DNA of 64,000 nt from assembly GCF_013408525.1 (NCBI RefSeq), contig NZ_JACBZM010000001.1:4030001-4094000 (forward strand), in the 5' to 3' direction. The position numbers and the translations under genes were made by a program. This DNA is from Nocardioides aromaticivorans (lineage in GTDB: Bacteria; Actinomycetota; Actinomycetes; Propionibacteriales; Nocardioidaceae). Shown here piece after piece: positions 37,624 to 46,380 of this stretch (positions are counted from its first letter, which is position 1; the number at the start of each line of letters is the position of its first letter). Below the pieces are notes generated by a model. That model did not search any database, had not been told where the DNA came from, and saw only the letters and a program-made list of their open reading frames with translations.

Positions 37624-38589
37624 ATGACGACCTTGACTCGTGACGCACCGGTGGTGGCCCGCCGGGACGCCGGGACCGGCCTGCTGCTCGCGATCGTCTC
37701 GGCCGCCACCTTCGGCATGTCCGGCGCGCTCGCGCGGCCCCTGCTCGACAGCGGCTGGACCGCCGGCGGGGTCGTCCTGCTCCGGATCGCCGTGGGCGCC
37801 CTCGCCGTGCTGCCCTTCGGCATCGCCGCGATGCGGGGTCGCTGGCACCTGCTCGGGAAGGCGCTGCCGACGGTCGTCCTCTACGGCATCCTGGCCGTCG
37901 CGGGCGCCCAGTTCTGCTACTTCTCCGCCGTGCAGACGATGGAGGTCGGCCCGGCCCTGCTCATCGAGTACACCGCGCCGGCCGCAGTCGTCGTGTGGAT
38001 GTGGGCCGCCCACGGCCAGCGTCCCGGCCGGCTCACGGTCGTCGGCGCCGCCGTCGCCGCGCTCGGCCTGCTGCTGGTGCTCGACCTCTTCTCCGGCGCC
38101 GACTTCGACGTCCGCGGCGCTGCCTGGGCGCTCGGCGCGATGGTCGGCGCGGCGGCGTACTTCGTCATCTCGGCCGACGACCGCAGCGGCCTGCCGCCCA
38201 TGGCCCTGGCGACCGGAGGGTTGATCGTCGGCGGTGCCTTCCTGGGCCTGATCGGCCTGCTCGGGCTGATGCCGGTGCGGACCGCCTCCGCCCACGTCGA
38301 GTACGCCGGCCTCGTGGTCGCGCCCTGGGTCGCGATCCTCGCGCTCGGCCTCGTCACGGCCGCGCTCGCCTACGGCACCGGCATCGCGGCGAGCCGCCGG
38401 CTCGGCTCGCGGCTCGCGTCCTTCGTCGCGCTGAGCGAGGTCGTCCTCGCGGTCCTGTGGGCCTGGGCGCTGCTGGGCCAGCTGCCCGGACCGGTCCAGT
38501 TCGCGGGCGGGGCGCTGATCCTGGTCGGCGTCGTCGGGGTCAAGCTGGGGGAGCGGACTGTCGAGCACGAGGAGCCCGTGCTCGCCTGA
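37624..38589 (+). CDS. EamA-family (DMT) exporter
   Basis: 321 residues with ten membrane segments and two EamA repeats (about 20-150 and 165-305). Repeat signatures: 'SAATFGMSGALARPLLDSGW', 'LLIEYTAPAAVVVWMW' and 'LVTAALAYGTGIAASRRLGSRLASFVALSEVVLAVLWAW' regions. Family members export amino acids or metabolites. ATG 37624 is chosen; an ATG at 37617 is out of frame. Its 3' end overlaps the convergent DUF6629 gene by 50 bp. Confidence 0.88.
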   Translation: MTTLTRDAPVVARRDAGTGLLLAIVSAATFGMSGALARPLLDSGWTAGGVVLLRIAVGALAVLPFGIAAMRGRWHLLGKALPTVVLYGILAVAGAQFCYFSAVQTMEVGPALLIEYTAPAAVVVWMWAAHGQRPGRLTVVGAAVAALGLLLVLDLFSGADFDVRGAAWALGAMVGAAAYFVISADDRSGLPPMALATGGLIVGGAFLGLIGLLGLMPVRTASAHVEYAGLVVAPWVAILALGLVTAALAYGTGIAASRRLGSRLASFVALSEVVLAVLWAWALLGQLPGPVQFAGGALILVGVVGVKLGERTVEHEEPVLA

Positions 38590-39220
38590 CCGACGCGCGC
38601 CCGCTGCGCAGGGCCAGGTTGATGAGCACGCTCGTCGACGCCGCCCACACGCACCACAGCGAGATCACGGCGTTCTGCTGGAGCCACGCCAGCAACGAGA
38701 CGACGAGCAGGTTGCCGATCCCGAACCACCGCAGCTCCGGGCTGCGCGCGAACAGGCTCGGTCCGCAGGTCGCCAGGACGTACGCGGCCAGCACGACGCC
38801 GGACCACGCCACCCCCGGGTGGTAGGCGATGTGGTGGCCGTCGATGTGGCGGCCGACCGGCTCGAAGCCGATCGCGAACAGCCCGGCGCCGGCGGCGGCG
38901 AGGCCGGAGGCGAGGAAGAGCCGGTCGAGGACCGGGCGGTTCGTCGTACCCAGGCGCAGGAAGGCGTAGGGAACCAGCGCCGGCACGACGACCAGCGCGA
39001 TCGCCACGTAGGTCCACGCCGCGAGGTCGGCCGCCGGCGTGGACACGTGGCCCTCGAGGTTCCACCACACCCATGTCTCGACCAGCTGGTGCGCGCCGAA
39101 GACCAGGGGCAGCAGCCCCAGCGCGAGCTGGTCGCGGGTGCGCACCTGCCGCAGCGTGTCGACCCCGATGCCGGTCACGACCAGGCCGGCGGCCAGGTCC
39201 ATCTCCGCCGAGAAGCACAT
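38540..39220 (-). CDS. DUF6629-type integral membrane protein
   Basis: 226 residues with about seven membrane helices. It begins 'MCFSAEMDLAAGLVV', a start typical of an uncharacterised bacterial family. Conserved-looking features: 'FGAHQLVETWVWW' (His/Gln/Glu in helix 2), 'GRHIDGHHIAYHP' (His cluster in a loop), 'WCVWAA'. ATG 39220 follows AGGAGG. It is the last gene of a three-gene minus-strand operon (41681-38540). No function is known to me. Confidence 0.75.
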   Translation of the reverse strand: MCFSAEMDLAAGLVVTGIGVDTLRQVRTRDQLALGLLPLVFGAHQLVETWVWWNLEGHVSTPAADLAAWTYVAIALVVVPALVPYAFLRLGTTNRPVLDRLFLASGLAAAGAGLFAIGFEPVGRHIDGHHIAYHPGVAWSGVVLAAYVLATCGPSLFARSPELRWFGIGNLLVVSLLAWLQQNAVISLWCVWAASTSVLINLALRSGRASVRRARAPRARQSAPPA

Positions 39221-39231
39221 GCCGGGTCCTC

Positions 39232-40404
39232 CTAGCGAAGATCCTGCCTCTTGACGACGACCTCGCGCACCACCAGCAGCACCGCGGCGGCCGCCGGGAT
39301 CGCGAGCAGTGCGCCGACGACGCCCAGCAGGGCGGTGCCGACGAGGGCGGCGATCACGATCACGGCACCCGGCAGGTCGACCGACTTGCTCATCACCCGC
39401 GGGTAGATCACGTAGTTCTCGACCTGCTGGTAGACCACGTAGAAGACGACGCAGATGATGCCGGTCTTCACGTCGGTAGCGAACGCGATCGCGCAGACGA
39501 TGACCGCGCCCAGGGTGGCGCCGATCATCGGGATGACGTCGAGCACCGCGACGACGAAGGCCAGCGCGACGGCGTACTTGCCGATGGGTGTGAACCAGAG
39601 GAAGACGAGTGAGGTCAGCCCGGCGCACAGGGCCACGAGGAAGGCGCCGGAGACGTAGCCGCCGATGTTGGCGATCACCTTGTCGCCGAGCTTGGCCACC
39701 CGGTCGCGGCGCGAGGCCGGGGCGAGGTTGTACATCGCGCCCGTGGTCGTCTTGAGGGAGGCGAGGAAGTACAGCGTCAGCACGACGATGACGAAGAGGT
39801 TGAACAGCGCCGACACGATCTTGAGGCCGAAGCCGAGCGCACCGCCGAACAGCGCGGAGACGAAGTTCTCGTCGGTGATCTTCGCCTTGATCTTGTCGAT
39901 GATGTCGTACTCGCGGTTGAGCTCCTGGATCCGCTTGTTCTTCTGCAGCTCGTCCAGCCAGCCGGGGGCGCTCTTCGTGATCGACTGCACCTGGTCGGTG
40001 ATCACCGGGACGATCGCGACCACGAACAGCGCCACGGTCGCCAGCGCGATGACGATCACCAGCGTCACGGCGAACGAGCGCCGCAGGTTGTGGCGCTCGA
40101 GGAACTCGACCGACGGGTTCAGCCCCGCGGCGAGGAAGAAGGACACGACGACGAGCATCAGCACCGAGCCGATGCCGGCGACGGCCTGGAACAGCCAGAA
40201 CGCCGACAGGGCGCCCAGGGCACCCACGAAGCCGTAGTAGAACGGCGAGCGCCGGTCGAACGGCTCACCCATCGTGCCGTACGGCGCCTCGGGGTCGTTC
40301 GGCGCCGGGGCGGCGGGGTCGATCCCGCCGTGCTCGCTCACCCCGTCGACGGCGCTGGTCGCGTCGTCGACGGGGTCAGCGGCGACATCGTCGCTTCGGC
40401 TCAA
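39232..40404 (-). CDS. AI-2E family transporter
   Basis: 390 residues with about eight membrane segments and a cytoplasmic helical insert ('WLDELQKNKRIQELNREYDI'). Family signatures: 'LMLVVVSFFLAAGLNPSVEFLERH', 'GGYVSGAFLVALCAGLTSLVFLW', 'LDVIPMIGATLGAVIV', 'QQVENYVIYPRVMSKSVDLPG'. Members export small molecules or Na+; the AI-2 role is historic. Overlaps the upstream DivIVA-like gene by 4 bp (40401-40404). Confidence 0.9.
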   Translation of the reverse strand: MSRSDDVAADPVDDATSAVDGVSEHGGIDPAAPAPNDPEAPYGTMGEPFDRRSPFYYGFVGALGALSAFWLFQAVAGIGSVLMLVVVSFFLAAGLNPSVEFLERHNLRRSFAVTLVIVIALATVALFVVAIVPVITDQVQSITKSAPGWLDELQKNKRIQELNREYDIIDKIKAKITDENFVSALFGGALGFGLKIVSALFNLFVIVVLTLYFLASLKTTTGAMYNLAPASRRDRVAKLGDKVIANIGGYVSGAFLVALCAGLTSLVFLWFTPIGKYAVALAFVVAVLDVIPMIGATLGAVIVCAIAFATDVKTGIICVVFYVVYQQVENYVIYPRVMSKSVDLPGAVIVIAALVGTALLGVVGALLAIPAAAAVLLVVREVVVKRQDLR

Positions 40405-41681
40405 CTGTCGTCCTCGCCGAAGCCGGCGACCAGGTCGGCGAGCGAGGACAGCTGGGCGGTGATGGCGGCGCGGCGCTTGGTGAGCCGGTCGAGCTCGGCC
40501 CGGCGGGCCGAGATCTCACGCTCGACCTCGGAGTTGCCCGAGGCGGTGACCGCCTCGGCCTGCGCGCGGGCGGAGGCCACGATCTGCTCGGCCTCGCGGC
40601 GGGCCCGGAGGAGGGCGGCCTCGGCCTCCGACTGTGCCGCGGCGCGGTTCTCGGTCGCCTGCTTGCTGGCCTCGGCAGCACGCGCCTCGGCCGCGTTGGC
40701 CCGCTGCTCGGCCTCCTCGACCAGGCGGCGGGTCTCGGCGACCGCGCTGTTGTGGTGGTCGGTCGCCTCGCGGGCGAGCCGCTCCTTCTCCACGGCCAGC
40801 GCCCGGCGGGCCTCCTGGACCTCGCGGTCGACCGCGGCGCGGGCCTGCTCGACCTCGCGCTGGGCCTGGCTGCGCTGCTCGGAGACCTCCTGCTGGGCGG
40901 CGAGGCGCAGCTGGTCGGCCTCGCGCCTGGCCGAGGCGAGCACGTCGGCCGCCTCGCTCTTCGCCAGCGCCCGCTCCTGCTCGGCGTCGGTGAGCAGGCG
41001 GGTGCGGTTCTCCTCCAGCTCGCGCAGCTGGACGGCGCGCATGTCGTCGGCCTCGCGGGCCGCCTCGGCGCGGATCGCCTTGGCGTCGCGGGTGGCCTGC
41101 TCGCGGATCTCGAGCGCGTCGGACTCGGCGACCGTGCGGATCTCGGCGGCCTCCTCCTCGGCGAGACGGAGCATCGCGCTGGCCCGCCCGCCGAGCCCGG
41201 CGTACGACGGGTTGTCGGTCTCCGCGAGCTCGGCGCGCACCTTCGCCAGCTCCTGCTCGAGCTCGATGACGCGCTGCTCGGACTCGGTCAGGCTGGCGCC
41301 GAGCGTGGCCTTCTCGCTGGACAGCTGCCGGATCTGGGCGTCGACCGCGTCCCGGTCGTAGCCGCCCTTGCGGACGATCGGCAGGCCGCCGGAGGGGGCG
41401 GTGAAGCCGACCGGGCGGGGCGAGGCCGCCTGCGACGCGGCGCCGCGCGGCGCGCCGGACGGACGGGGCGACGTCGCCGCGGCGCGGTCCGGCTGCGTGG
41501 CGGTCGGCCGGTCGGAGGGGGCGGCCGGGGCGGCCTTCGGGCGCGCCACCGGCGTCTCTGCGGTCTTCGTGGCCGGGATGACCTGCGTCGGCTCCTCGTC
41601 GGTGGACTTGGTCGTCACGGGGGTGGACTCCTCGGGGGTGGTGGGCTCGTCGTCGAAGATGGACAGACCCTGGTCGCTCAT
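40401..41681 (-). CDS. DivIVA-like coiled-coil protein
   Basis: 426 residues. A disordered Pro/Thr/Ala N-terminus (about 1-105), then a short DivIVA-type hook 'RKGGYDRDAVDAQIRQL' (about 105-121), and a long coiled coil (about 122-400) rich in Ala/Glu/Arg with repeating 'AEREA/ARREAE' heptads. DivIVA proteins mark curved membrane and organise polar growth or division. The start is the ATG at 41681 (MSDQGLSIFDDEP), with GGGAGG upstream; an ORF start at 41735 lacks a ribosome site. It heads the operon with the AI-2E and DUF6629 genes. Confidence 0.82.
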   Translation of the reverse strand: MSDQGLSIFDDEPTTPEESTPVTTKSTDEEPTQVIPATKTAETPVARPKAAPAAPSDRPTATQPDRAAATSPRPSGAPRGAASQAASPRPVGFTAPSGGLPIVRKGGYDRDAVDAQIRQLSSEKATLGASLTESEQRVIELEQELAKVRAELAETDNPSYAGLGGRASAMLRLAEEEAAEIRTVAESDALEIREQATRDAKAIRAEAAREADDMRAVQLRELEENRTRLLTDAEQERALAKSEAADVLASARREADQLRLAAQQEVSEQRSQAQREVEQARAAVDREVQEARRALAVEKERLAREATDHHNSAVAETRRLVEEAEQRANAAEARAAEASKQATENRAAAQSEAEAALLRARREAEQIVASARAQAEAVTASGNSEVEREISARRAELDRLTKRRAAITAQLSSLADLVAGFGEDDS

Positions 41682-41814
41682 GGGGACGGAGCCTCCCTGG
41701 CTCTCGGTGGCGTACATGGGGGGATTGGCCCCCATGATCCCCGATGAGCCTGAGCTTTCCCAGCCCGCCCCGCCGGATCGGTCAGGTGTCGGCCGCGAGG
41801 CGTCGTACCTGCCG

Positions 41815-41857
41815 AAAAATGCCGGGAGGCCGGCGCGTCGCCGCGCCGGCCTCCCGG
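41815..41857 (-). terminator. Intrinsic terminator of ccr
   Basis: Read on the minus strand, a perfect 16-bp stem (41857-41842 with 41837-41822; CCGGGAGGCCGGCGCG and its complement) with a 4-nt loop is followed by CATTTTT (T-run 41819-41815). It lies 15 nt after the ccr stop and is the clearest Rho-independent terminator in the window. Confidence 0.92.
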
Positions 41858-41871
41858 TCCCGCTCCGTGGC

Positions 41872-43209
41872 TCAGATGCCGCGGAAGAGGTTGATCTTGT
41901 CGAGGTGCTTGGCGCGGAGCTCCTCGTTCTTGACGCCGAGGCCCTCCTCGGGGGCCAGGCACAGGACGCCGACCTTGCCCTGGTGCTTGTTGTGGTGCAC
42001 GTCGAGGGCGGCCTGGCCGGTGTCCTCGAGCTTGTAGGTGCGCGACAGGGTGGGGTGGATCTTGCCCTGGGCGATGAGGCGGTTGGCCTCCCACGACTCG
42101 CGGTAGTTGGCGAAGTGGCTGGAGATGATCTTCTTGAGGTTCATCCACAGGTAGCGGTTGTCGTACTCGTGCATGTAGCCGGTGGTCGAGGCGCAGGTGG
42201 TGATGGTGCCGCCCTTGCGGGTGACGTAGACCGAGGCGCCGAAGGTCTCGCGGCCCGGGTGCTCGAAGACGATGTCGATGTCCTCGCCGCCGGTGAGCTC
42301 ACGGATGGCCTTGCCGAAGCGCTGCCACTCCTTCGGGTTCTGCTTGGTGCCGTCCTCGTTCCAGAACTTCGGGGCGAGCTCGGAGCGGTTGATGACCATC
42401 TCGGCGCCCATGTTGCGCACGATCTGGGCCTTCTCCTCGTTGGAGACCACGCAGATCGGGTTGGCGCCACCGTTGAGGGCGTACTGGGTGGCGAAGCCGC
42501 CGAGGCCGCCGGAGGCGCCCCAGATCAGGACGTTGTCGCCCTGCTTCATGTTGCCGCCGTTAGAGGAGACGAGCTGGCGGTAGGCCGTGCAGTTCACCAG
42601 GCCGGGGGAGGCGGCCTCCTCCCAGGTGAGGTGCTCGGGCTTGGGCATGAGCTGGTTGGCCTTGACCATCGCGACGTCGGCGAGGCCGCCGAAGTTGGTC
42701 TCGAAGCCCCAGATGCGCTGGGAGGTGTCGAGCATCGTGTCGTTGTGGCCGTCGGGGGCCTCGAGCTCGACGGAGAGGCAGTGCGCGACGACGCGGTCGC
42801 CCGGCTTCCACTTGGTCACGCCCGCGCCGACGGCCAGGACGACGCCGGACAGGTCGGAGCCGACGATGTGGTAGGGCAGGTCGTGGCGCTTGGAGAGCTC
42901 GGACTCGCGGCCGTAGCGCTCGAGGAAGCCGAACGTGGAGACGGGCTCGAAGATCGAGGTCCACACGGTGTTGTAGTTGATCGCGGAGGCCATGACCGCC
43001 ACGAACGCCTCGCCCGGTCCGAGCTCGGGGAGGGGCACCTCGTCGACGTGCAGGGACTTGCGGGGGTCCTTGTCACGCGAGGCGATGCCCTCGAACATGT
43101 CGACCTCGTCCTTGTGGACCGTCACGGCCCGGTAGGACTCGGGAAGCTCGAGGTTGGCGAAGTCCTCCGCGGAGGCCTCCGCCTGGATGGCGTCGAGGAT
43201 GTGCTGCAC
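41872..43209 (-). CDS. ccr: Crotonyl-CoA carboxylase/reductase
   Basis: NADPH-dependent reductive carboxylation of crotonyl-CoA to (2S)-ethylmalonyl-CoA, the signature reaction of the ethylmalonyl-CoA pathway. 445 residues, MDR fold. '[22 protein letters not shown]' (GroES-like part), nucleotide loop '[18 protein letters not shown]' (about 214-231), CO2/CoA-site region '[20 protein letters not shown]' and '[19 protein letters not shown]' follow the Streptomyces Ccr sequence closely (from memory). The start is GTG 43209 ([13 protein letters not shown]), which matches the family N-terminus and has GGGAG upstream; the frame runs 84 nt further without a ribosome site. Confidence 0.94.
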   Translation of the reverse strand: MQHILDAIQAEASAEDFANLELPESYRAVTVHKDEVDMFEGIASRDKDPRKSLHVDEVPLPELGPGEAFVAVMASAINYNTVWTSIFEPVSTFGFLERYGRESELSKRHDLPYHIVGSDLSGVVLAVGAGVTKWKPGDRVVAHCLSVELEAPDGHNDTMLDTSQRIWGFETNFGGLADVAMVKANQLMPKPEHLTWEEAASPGLVNCTAYRQLVSSNGGNMKQGDNVLIWGASGGLGGFATQYALNGGANPICVVSNEEKAQIVRNMGAEMVINRSELAPKFWNEDGTKQNPKEWQRFGKAIRELTGGEDIDIVFEHPGRETFGASVYVTRKGGTITTCASTTGYMHEYDNRYLWMNLKKIISSHFANYRESWEANRLIAQGKIHPTLSRTYKLEDTGQAALDVHHNKHQGKVGVLCLAPEEGLGVKNEELRAKHLDKINLFRGI

Positions 43210-43282
43210 GGTCGTCGTCTCCCTGGGAATCGGTGGCGCACCTCCGGCGGTGCGCGTTGGGGTGGCAATACGGCCGCGGCGA

Positions 43283-43301
43283 AGATTACCCATCGGTAAC
43301 C
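43283..43301 (-). promoter_or_regulatory. ccr promoter with GGTTACC-N4-GGTAATC element
   Basis: On the minus strand GGTTACC-GATG-GGTAATCT: the second half contains the -10 TAATCT (complement of 43283-43288). No recognisable -35. The leader is about 65 nt with GGGAG before GTG 43209. The element forms a near-perfect 7-4-7 dyad. Matches those at 27350 and 33673. Confidence 0.65.
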
Positions 43302-43409
43302 GGCTGGTGGCGGTTCCGTGACAGGCGTCTCACTTGCGGCGGCTGCACCGTCCTGGGCTCGGCGGCGCTCGGCAGCCCCGATCAGGGCTCGATGGGCCAC
43401 CATAGGCCC

Positions 43410-44195
43410 GTGACGTTGCATTCGGGTCGCCCGTCCACGACTTCCACCCCGAACGGGGGTGACGTGGATCTCAACGCCGATGTGGGCGAGTCCTTCGGCC
43501 GGTGGCAGCTCGGCGACGACGCCGCGCTGCTGCCCCACCTGACCAGCGCCAACGTCGCCTGCGGCTTCCATGCCGGCGACCCGCTGACGCTGCGGCGTAC
43601 CTGCGAGCTGGCGGTGGAGCACGGCGTCGTGATCGGGGCGCAGGTGGGCTACCGCGACCTCGCCGGCTTCGGGCGGCGTGACATCGACATCGATGCCGAG
43701 GACCTCGAGGCGGACGTGCTCTACCAGCTGGGCGCCCTCGACGGGATCGCGCGGGTCGCCGGGTCCGCCGTCCGCTACGTCAAGCCGCACGGTGCGCTCT
43801 ACCACGCGGTGAACCAGCGCGCGCACAAGGCGCGGGCCGTGCTGCGGGCGGTGGTCGCCTTCGGCGACGCCCGGGGCGAGGCGATCCCCGTCCTGGGCCT
43901 CCCGGGCTCGCAGTTCCTCCGCTTCGCCGAGGAGGCGGGCCTTCCGGCAGTGGGCGAGGGCTTCGCCGACCGCGCCTACCGATCCGACGGCGGCCTGGTG
44001 CCACGCTCCTCGCCCGGGGCGCTGCTGACCGATCCTGCCGAGGCCGCCGCCCAGGCCGTGCGGCTGGCCTCCTCGGACGGGGTGCGCTCCCTGTGCGTGC
44101 ACGGCGACTCGCCGGGGGCCGCCGCGCTGGCTGCCGCTGTCCGGGAGGGGTTGTCGTCCGCCGGGATCACCGTCGCGCCCTTCGCCGGCCGATGA
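43410..44195 (+). CDS. pxpA: 5-oxoprolinase subunit A (LamB/YcsF family)
   Basis: With PxpB and PxpC it hydrolyses 5-oxo-L-proline to glutamate using ATP. 261 residues from GTG 43410; family signatures '[40 protein letters not shown]' segments (Asp, His and Gly of the metal/substrate site), '[16 protein letters not shown]', '[10 protein letters not shown]', '[17 protein letters not shown]' and '[10 protein letters not shown]'. GTG 43464 ([10 protein letters not shown]) is an alternative start and is closer to the usual family N-terminus. Overlaps pxpB by 4 bp; order pxpA-B-C. Confidence 0.93.
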   Translation: MTLHSGRPSTTSTPNGGDVDLNADVGESFGRWQLGDDAALLPHLTSANVACGFHAGDPLTLRRTCELAVEHGVVIGAQVGYRDLAGFGRRDIDIDAEDLEADVLYQLGALDGIARVAGSAVRYVKPHGALYHAVNQRAHKARAVLRAVVAFGDARGEAIPVLGLPGSQFLRFAEEAGLPAVGEGFADRAYRSDGGLVPRSSPGALLTDPAEAAAQAVRLASSDGVRSLCVHGDSPGAAALAAAVREGLSSAGITVAPFAGR

Positions 44196-44830
44196 GGCTG
44201 CTCCCGTACGGCGACCGCGGGCTCCTCGTCGAGCTCGCGGACACGGCCGCGGCGGTCTCCGCGGCCGCCGCCCTGCGGACCGACACCGCGGTGGCCGAGC
44301 TGGTCGCCGACGTCGTCCCGGGCGCCCGGACCGTCCTCCTCGTCGCCCGCCCGGGGGTGTCGGTCGACCGCCTCCGGACGGTAGTCCCTGACGAAAAGCA
44401 CCTTCTGGGGGCCGGGAACGGTGCTTTTGGTCAGGGACTACCGGGCCCGGAGGTCATCATCCCCGTCGTGTACGACGGCCCCGACCTCGCCGCAGTGGCG
44501 GAGCTGACCGGGCTGAGCGCCGAGGAGGTCGTCGCGGCCCACACCGCAACGTCCTGGCAGGTCGCCTTCGGCGGCTTCGCGCCCGGGTTCGCCTACCTCG
44601 TCGGCGGCGACCCGCGGCTGCGGGTGCCGCGTCGCGACCAGCCCCGGACGACGGTTCCTGCCGGGTCGGTCGGACTGGCCGGGGAGTTCAGCGGGGTCTA
44701 CCCCCGTGCCTCGCCCGGCGGCTGGCAGCTGATCGGTCGCACCGACGCGGTGCTGTGGGACATCGAGCGTGATCCGCCTGCGCTGCTCGCGGCCGGCATC
44801 ACCGTGCGCTTCGAGGCGAGCGAGCGGTGA
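44192..44830 (+). CDS. pxpB: 5-oxoprolinase subunit B (KipI-like)
   Basis: 212 residues. Signatures: '[13 protein letters not shown]' at the start, '[20 protein letters not shown]' (about 91-110), '[18 protein letters not shown]' (about 127-144), '[26 protein letters not shown]' and '[11 protein letters not shown]'. Between the N-terminal part and 'IPVVYDG' the coding sequence contains a 65-bp inverted repeat (44379-44443) encoding a Gly-rich segment with no counterpart I recognise in the family. The reading frame stays open through it. 4-bp overlaps at both ends. Confidence 0.92.
   Translation: MRLLPYGDRGLLVELADTAAAVSAAAALRTDTAVAELVADVVPGARTVLLVARPGVSVDRLRTVVPDEKHLLGAGNGAFGQGLPGPEVIIPVVYDGPDLAAVAELTGLSAEEVVAAHTATSWQVAFGGFAPGFAYLVGGDPRLRVPRRDQPRTTVPAGSVGLAGEFSGVYPRASPGGWQLIGRTDAVLWDIERDPPALLAAGITVRFEASER
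44379..44443. repeat. 24-bp-arm inverted repeat inside pxpB
   Basis: Left arm 44379-44402 begins CGGTAGTCCCTGACGAAAAG; right arm 44420-44443 is its reverse complement except one base (23 of 24 match). The 17-nt loop is 44403-44419. The AAAAGCACC/GGTGCTTTT core is AT-rich against the surroundings. An arm this long is not expected by codon use and looks like an inserted palindromic element or a folded mRNA/DNA signal. Confidence 0.9.
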
Positions 44831-45678
44831 GTGCGCTGCTCGTGAGGGCCGTCGGCGGACCGGTGCTGGTGCAGGACGCCGGCCGACCCGGCCACGCCGC
44901 GATCGGGGTCGGCTCCGCGGGAGCGGCCGACCGGGCGTCGTACACGCTCGGGGGGAGGCTGGTCGGCAACGAGCCGGGCGCCGCGGCGCTGGAGGTGGTG
45001 CTCGGCGGGCTGGAGGTCGAGGCAGACGGTCACGTGACCGTGTGCGTGACCGGCGCTCCGGCGCCGCTGGAGGTCGAGGGGCGCCCGGAGCCGTCGGGTG
45101 CCGTGCTCACGCTGCGCCCCGGCCAGCGGCTGCGCCTGGGCACCCCGGCGTCGGGGCTGCGCAGCTACCTCTCGGTCCGCGGCGGCCTCGAGCTGCCACC
45201 GCTGCTGGGCTCACGCGCCCGCGACACCCTGGCCGGCCTCGGCCCGGAGCCGGTCCGTGTCGGTGCCGTGCTGCCCGTCGGCACCCGGGCCCCGGGGGAG
45301 GTGCTGGTCGACGCCGTCCCGCCCAGCAGGTACGACGCCGTGCCGGTCGTCCGCGTCGTGCGAGGCCCCCGCGACGACTGGGCGGCGGACCCGGACGCCC
45401 TGGTGGCCCGCACCTGGCGGGTCGGCGGGGCCAGCGACCGGGTCGGGCTGCGGCTCGAGGGGGATCCCCTGGGCGTCGTACCCGGCAAGGGGGAGCTGCC
45501 CAGCGAGGGCGCCCTCCGCGGCGCCGTGCAGCTCCCACCGGACGGTCACCCGGTCGTGTTCGGCCCCGACCACCCGGTGACGGGCGGCTATCCCGTCATC
45601 GCCGTGGTGGTCGACGCCGACACCGACCGGCTGGCCCAGCTGCGCCCCGGCGAGGAGCTCCGGTTCCGCTGGGTCTGA
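44827..45678 (+). CDS. pxpC: 5-oxoprolinase subunit C (KipA-like, biotin-independent)
   Basis: 283 residues. Family signatures: 'VQDAGRPGHAAIGVGSAGAADRASY' segments (about 15-40), 'ALEVVLGGLEVEADG', 'LRSYLSVRGGLELPPLLGSRARDTLAGLG', 'ASDRVGLRLEGDPL' and 'PSEGALRGAVQLPPDGHPVVFGPDHPVTGGYPVIAVV' region. GTG 44827 overlaps pxpB (GTGA). Last gene of pxpABC. The 22-bp repeat array begins 2 nt after its stop. Confidence 0.93.
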   Translation: MSALLVRAVGGPVLVQDAGRPGHAAIGVGSAGAADRASYTLGGRLVGNEPGAAALEVVLGGLEVEADGHVTVCVTGAPAPLEVEGRPEPSGAVLTLRPGQRLRLGTPASGLRSYLSVRGGLELPPLLGSRARDTLAGLGPEPVRVGAVLPVGTRAPGEVLVDAVPPSRYDAVPVVRVVRGPRDDWAADPDALVARTWRVGGASDRVGLRLEGDPLGVVPGKGELPSEGALRGAVQLPPDGHPVVFGPDHPVTGGYPVIAVVVDADTDRLAQLRPGEELRFRWV

Positions 45679-45680
45679 CA

Positions 45681-45837
45681 CGAAGTGGCGCGGTTTCTCC
45701 GCCGAAGTGGCGCGGTTTCTCCATCGAGGTGGCGCAGCTTCTCCATCGAGGTGGCGCAAGTTCTTCGCCCCGCGGAGAAGGTCGCGCACCTCGGCGGAGA
45801 AAGACTCACACTTCGGCGGAGAAAACCTCACACTTCG
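45681..45837. repeat. Head-to-head array of 22-bp units between convergent genes
   Basis: Four direct units (45681-45702, 45703-45724, 45725-45746, 45747-45768), a 3-nt spacer, then three inverted units (45772-45793, 45794-45815, 45816-45837). Consensus on the plus strand: CGARGTG, a variable 7-bp core (mostly GCGCGGT), then TTCTCC plus 2 nt. The ends are conserved and the core varies. The array fills the whole gap between pxpC and the epimerase gene, so it may act as a bidirectional terminator; a protein-binding array at two helical turns per unit is also possible. Confidence 0.92.
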
Positions 45838-45844
45838 CGGGCGA

Positions 45845-46297
45845 TCAGTGGCCGCCGTCGGCGGCCGGCTCCACGAGCTCGACGAGCACGCCGCCGGCGT
45901 CCTTCGGGTGGACGAAGTTGATCCGGCTGTTGGCCGTGCCGCGGCGGGCCTCGGGGTAGAGCAGGCGCAGGCCGCGCTCGCGCAGGATCGCGGAGACCTG
46001 GTCGAGGTCGGTCACGCGGTAGGCGAGCTGCTGGAGGCCCGGGCCGCTGCGGTCGATGAACTTCGCGATGGTCGACTCGGCGTTGAGCGGGGCGAGGAGC
46101 TGGATCTTCGAGTCGGTGTCGCCGACGGCGACCATCGCCTCGCGGACACCCTGCTCCTCGTTGGTCTCCTCGTGCGCGACGTGCATGCCGAAGTTGTCGC
46201 GGTAGAAGGCGATCGCCTCGTCGAGGTCGGGCACCGCGATGCCGACGTGGTCGATGGCGGTGAAGAGGTGCGTGGGAACGCCGTCAGTGATGCTCAT
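45845..46297 (-). CDS. mce: Methylmalonyl-CoA/ethylmalonyl-CoA epimerase
   Basis: Interconverts the 2R and 2S forms of methylmalonyl- or ethylmalonyl-CoA; with Ccr and MeaA it supplies the mutase with the right isomer. 150 residues, two VOC beta-alpha-beta modules: 'AIDHVGIAVPDLDEAIAFYR' (metal His about 17) and 'GLQQLAYRVTDLDQVSAILRERG' (His site replaced by the Gln-Gln region, as in the family), ending 'FVHPKDAGGVLVELVEP' with metal ligands His and Glu. Start at ATG 46297; an ATG at 46306 is possible. Divergent from thiolase. Confidence 0.93.
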   Translation of the reverse strand: MSITDGVPTHLFTAIDHVGIAVPDLDEAIAFYRDNFGMHVAHEETNEEQGVREAMVAVGDTDSKIQLLAPLNAESTIAKFIDRSGPGLQQLAYRVTDLDQVSAILRERGLRLLYPEARRGTANSRINFVHPKDAGGVLVELVEPAADGGH

Positions 46298-46380
46298 GCG
46301 CGCCATTGTGCCGTTGCGCCTCCGTTCGGGGGGTGTGACGAGTGCCTCACCGACCGCACGATGGACCCCTCGCCGGGTCC

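Noticed and set aside
43392..43464. A leaderless -10 (TAGGCC) for pxpA
   Set aside because: The spacing to GTG 43410 is 1 nt, which does not fit; it could only serve GTG 43464 with a leader, so no promoter was called.
45681..45837. CRISPR array
   Set aside because: Units abut with no unique spacers, switch orientation, and no cas genes are near.
44769..45959. Open frame running across pxpC and the 22-bp array
   Set aside because: It is out of frame with pxpC, which has clear family motifs, and is Arg/Pro-rich shadow sequence.
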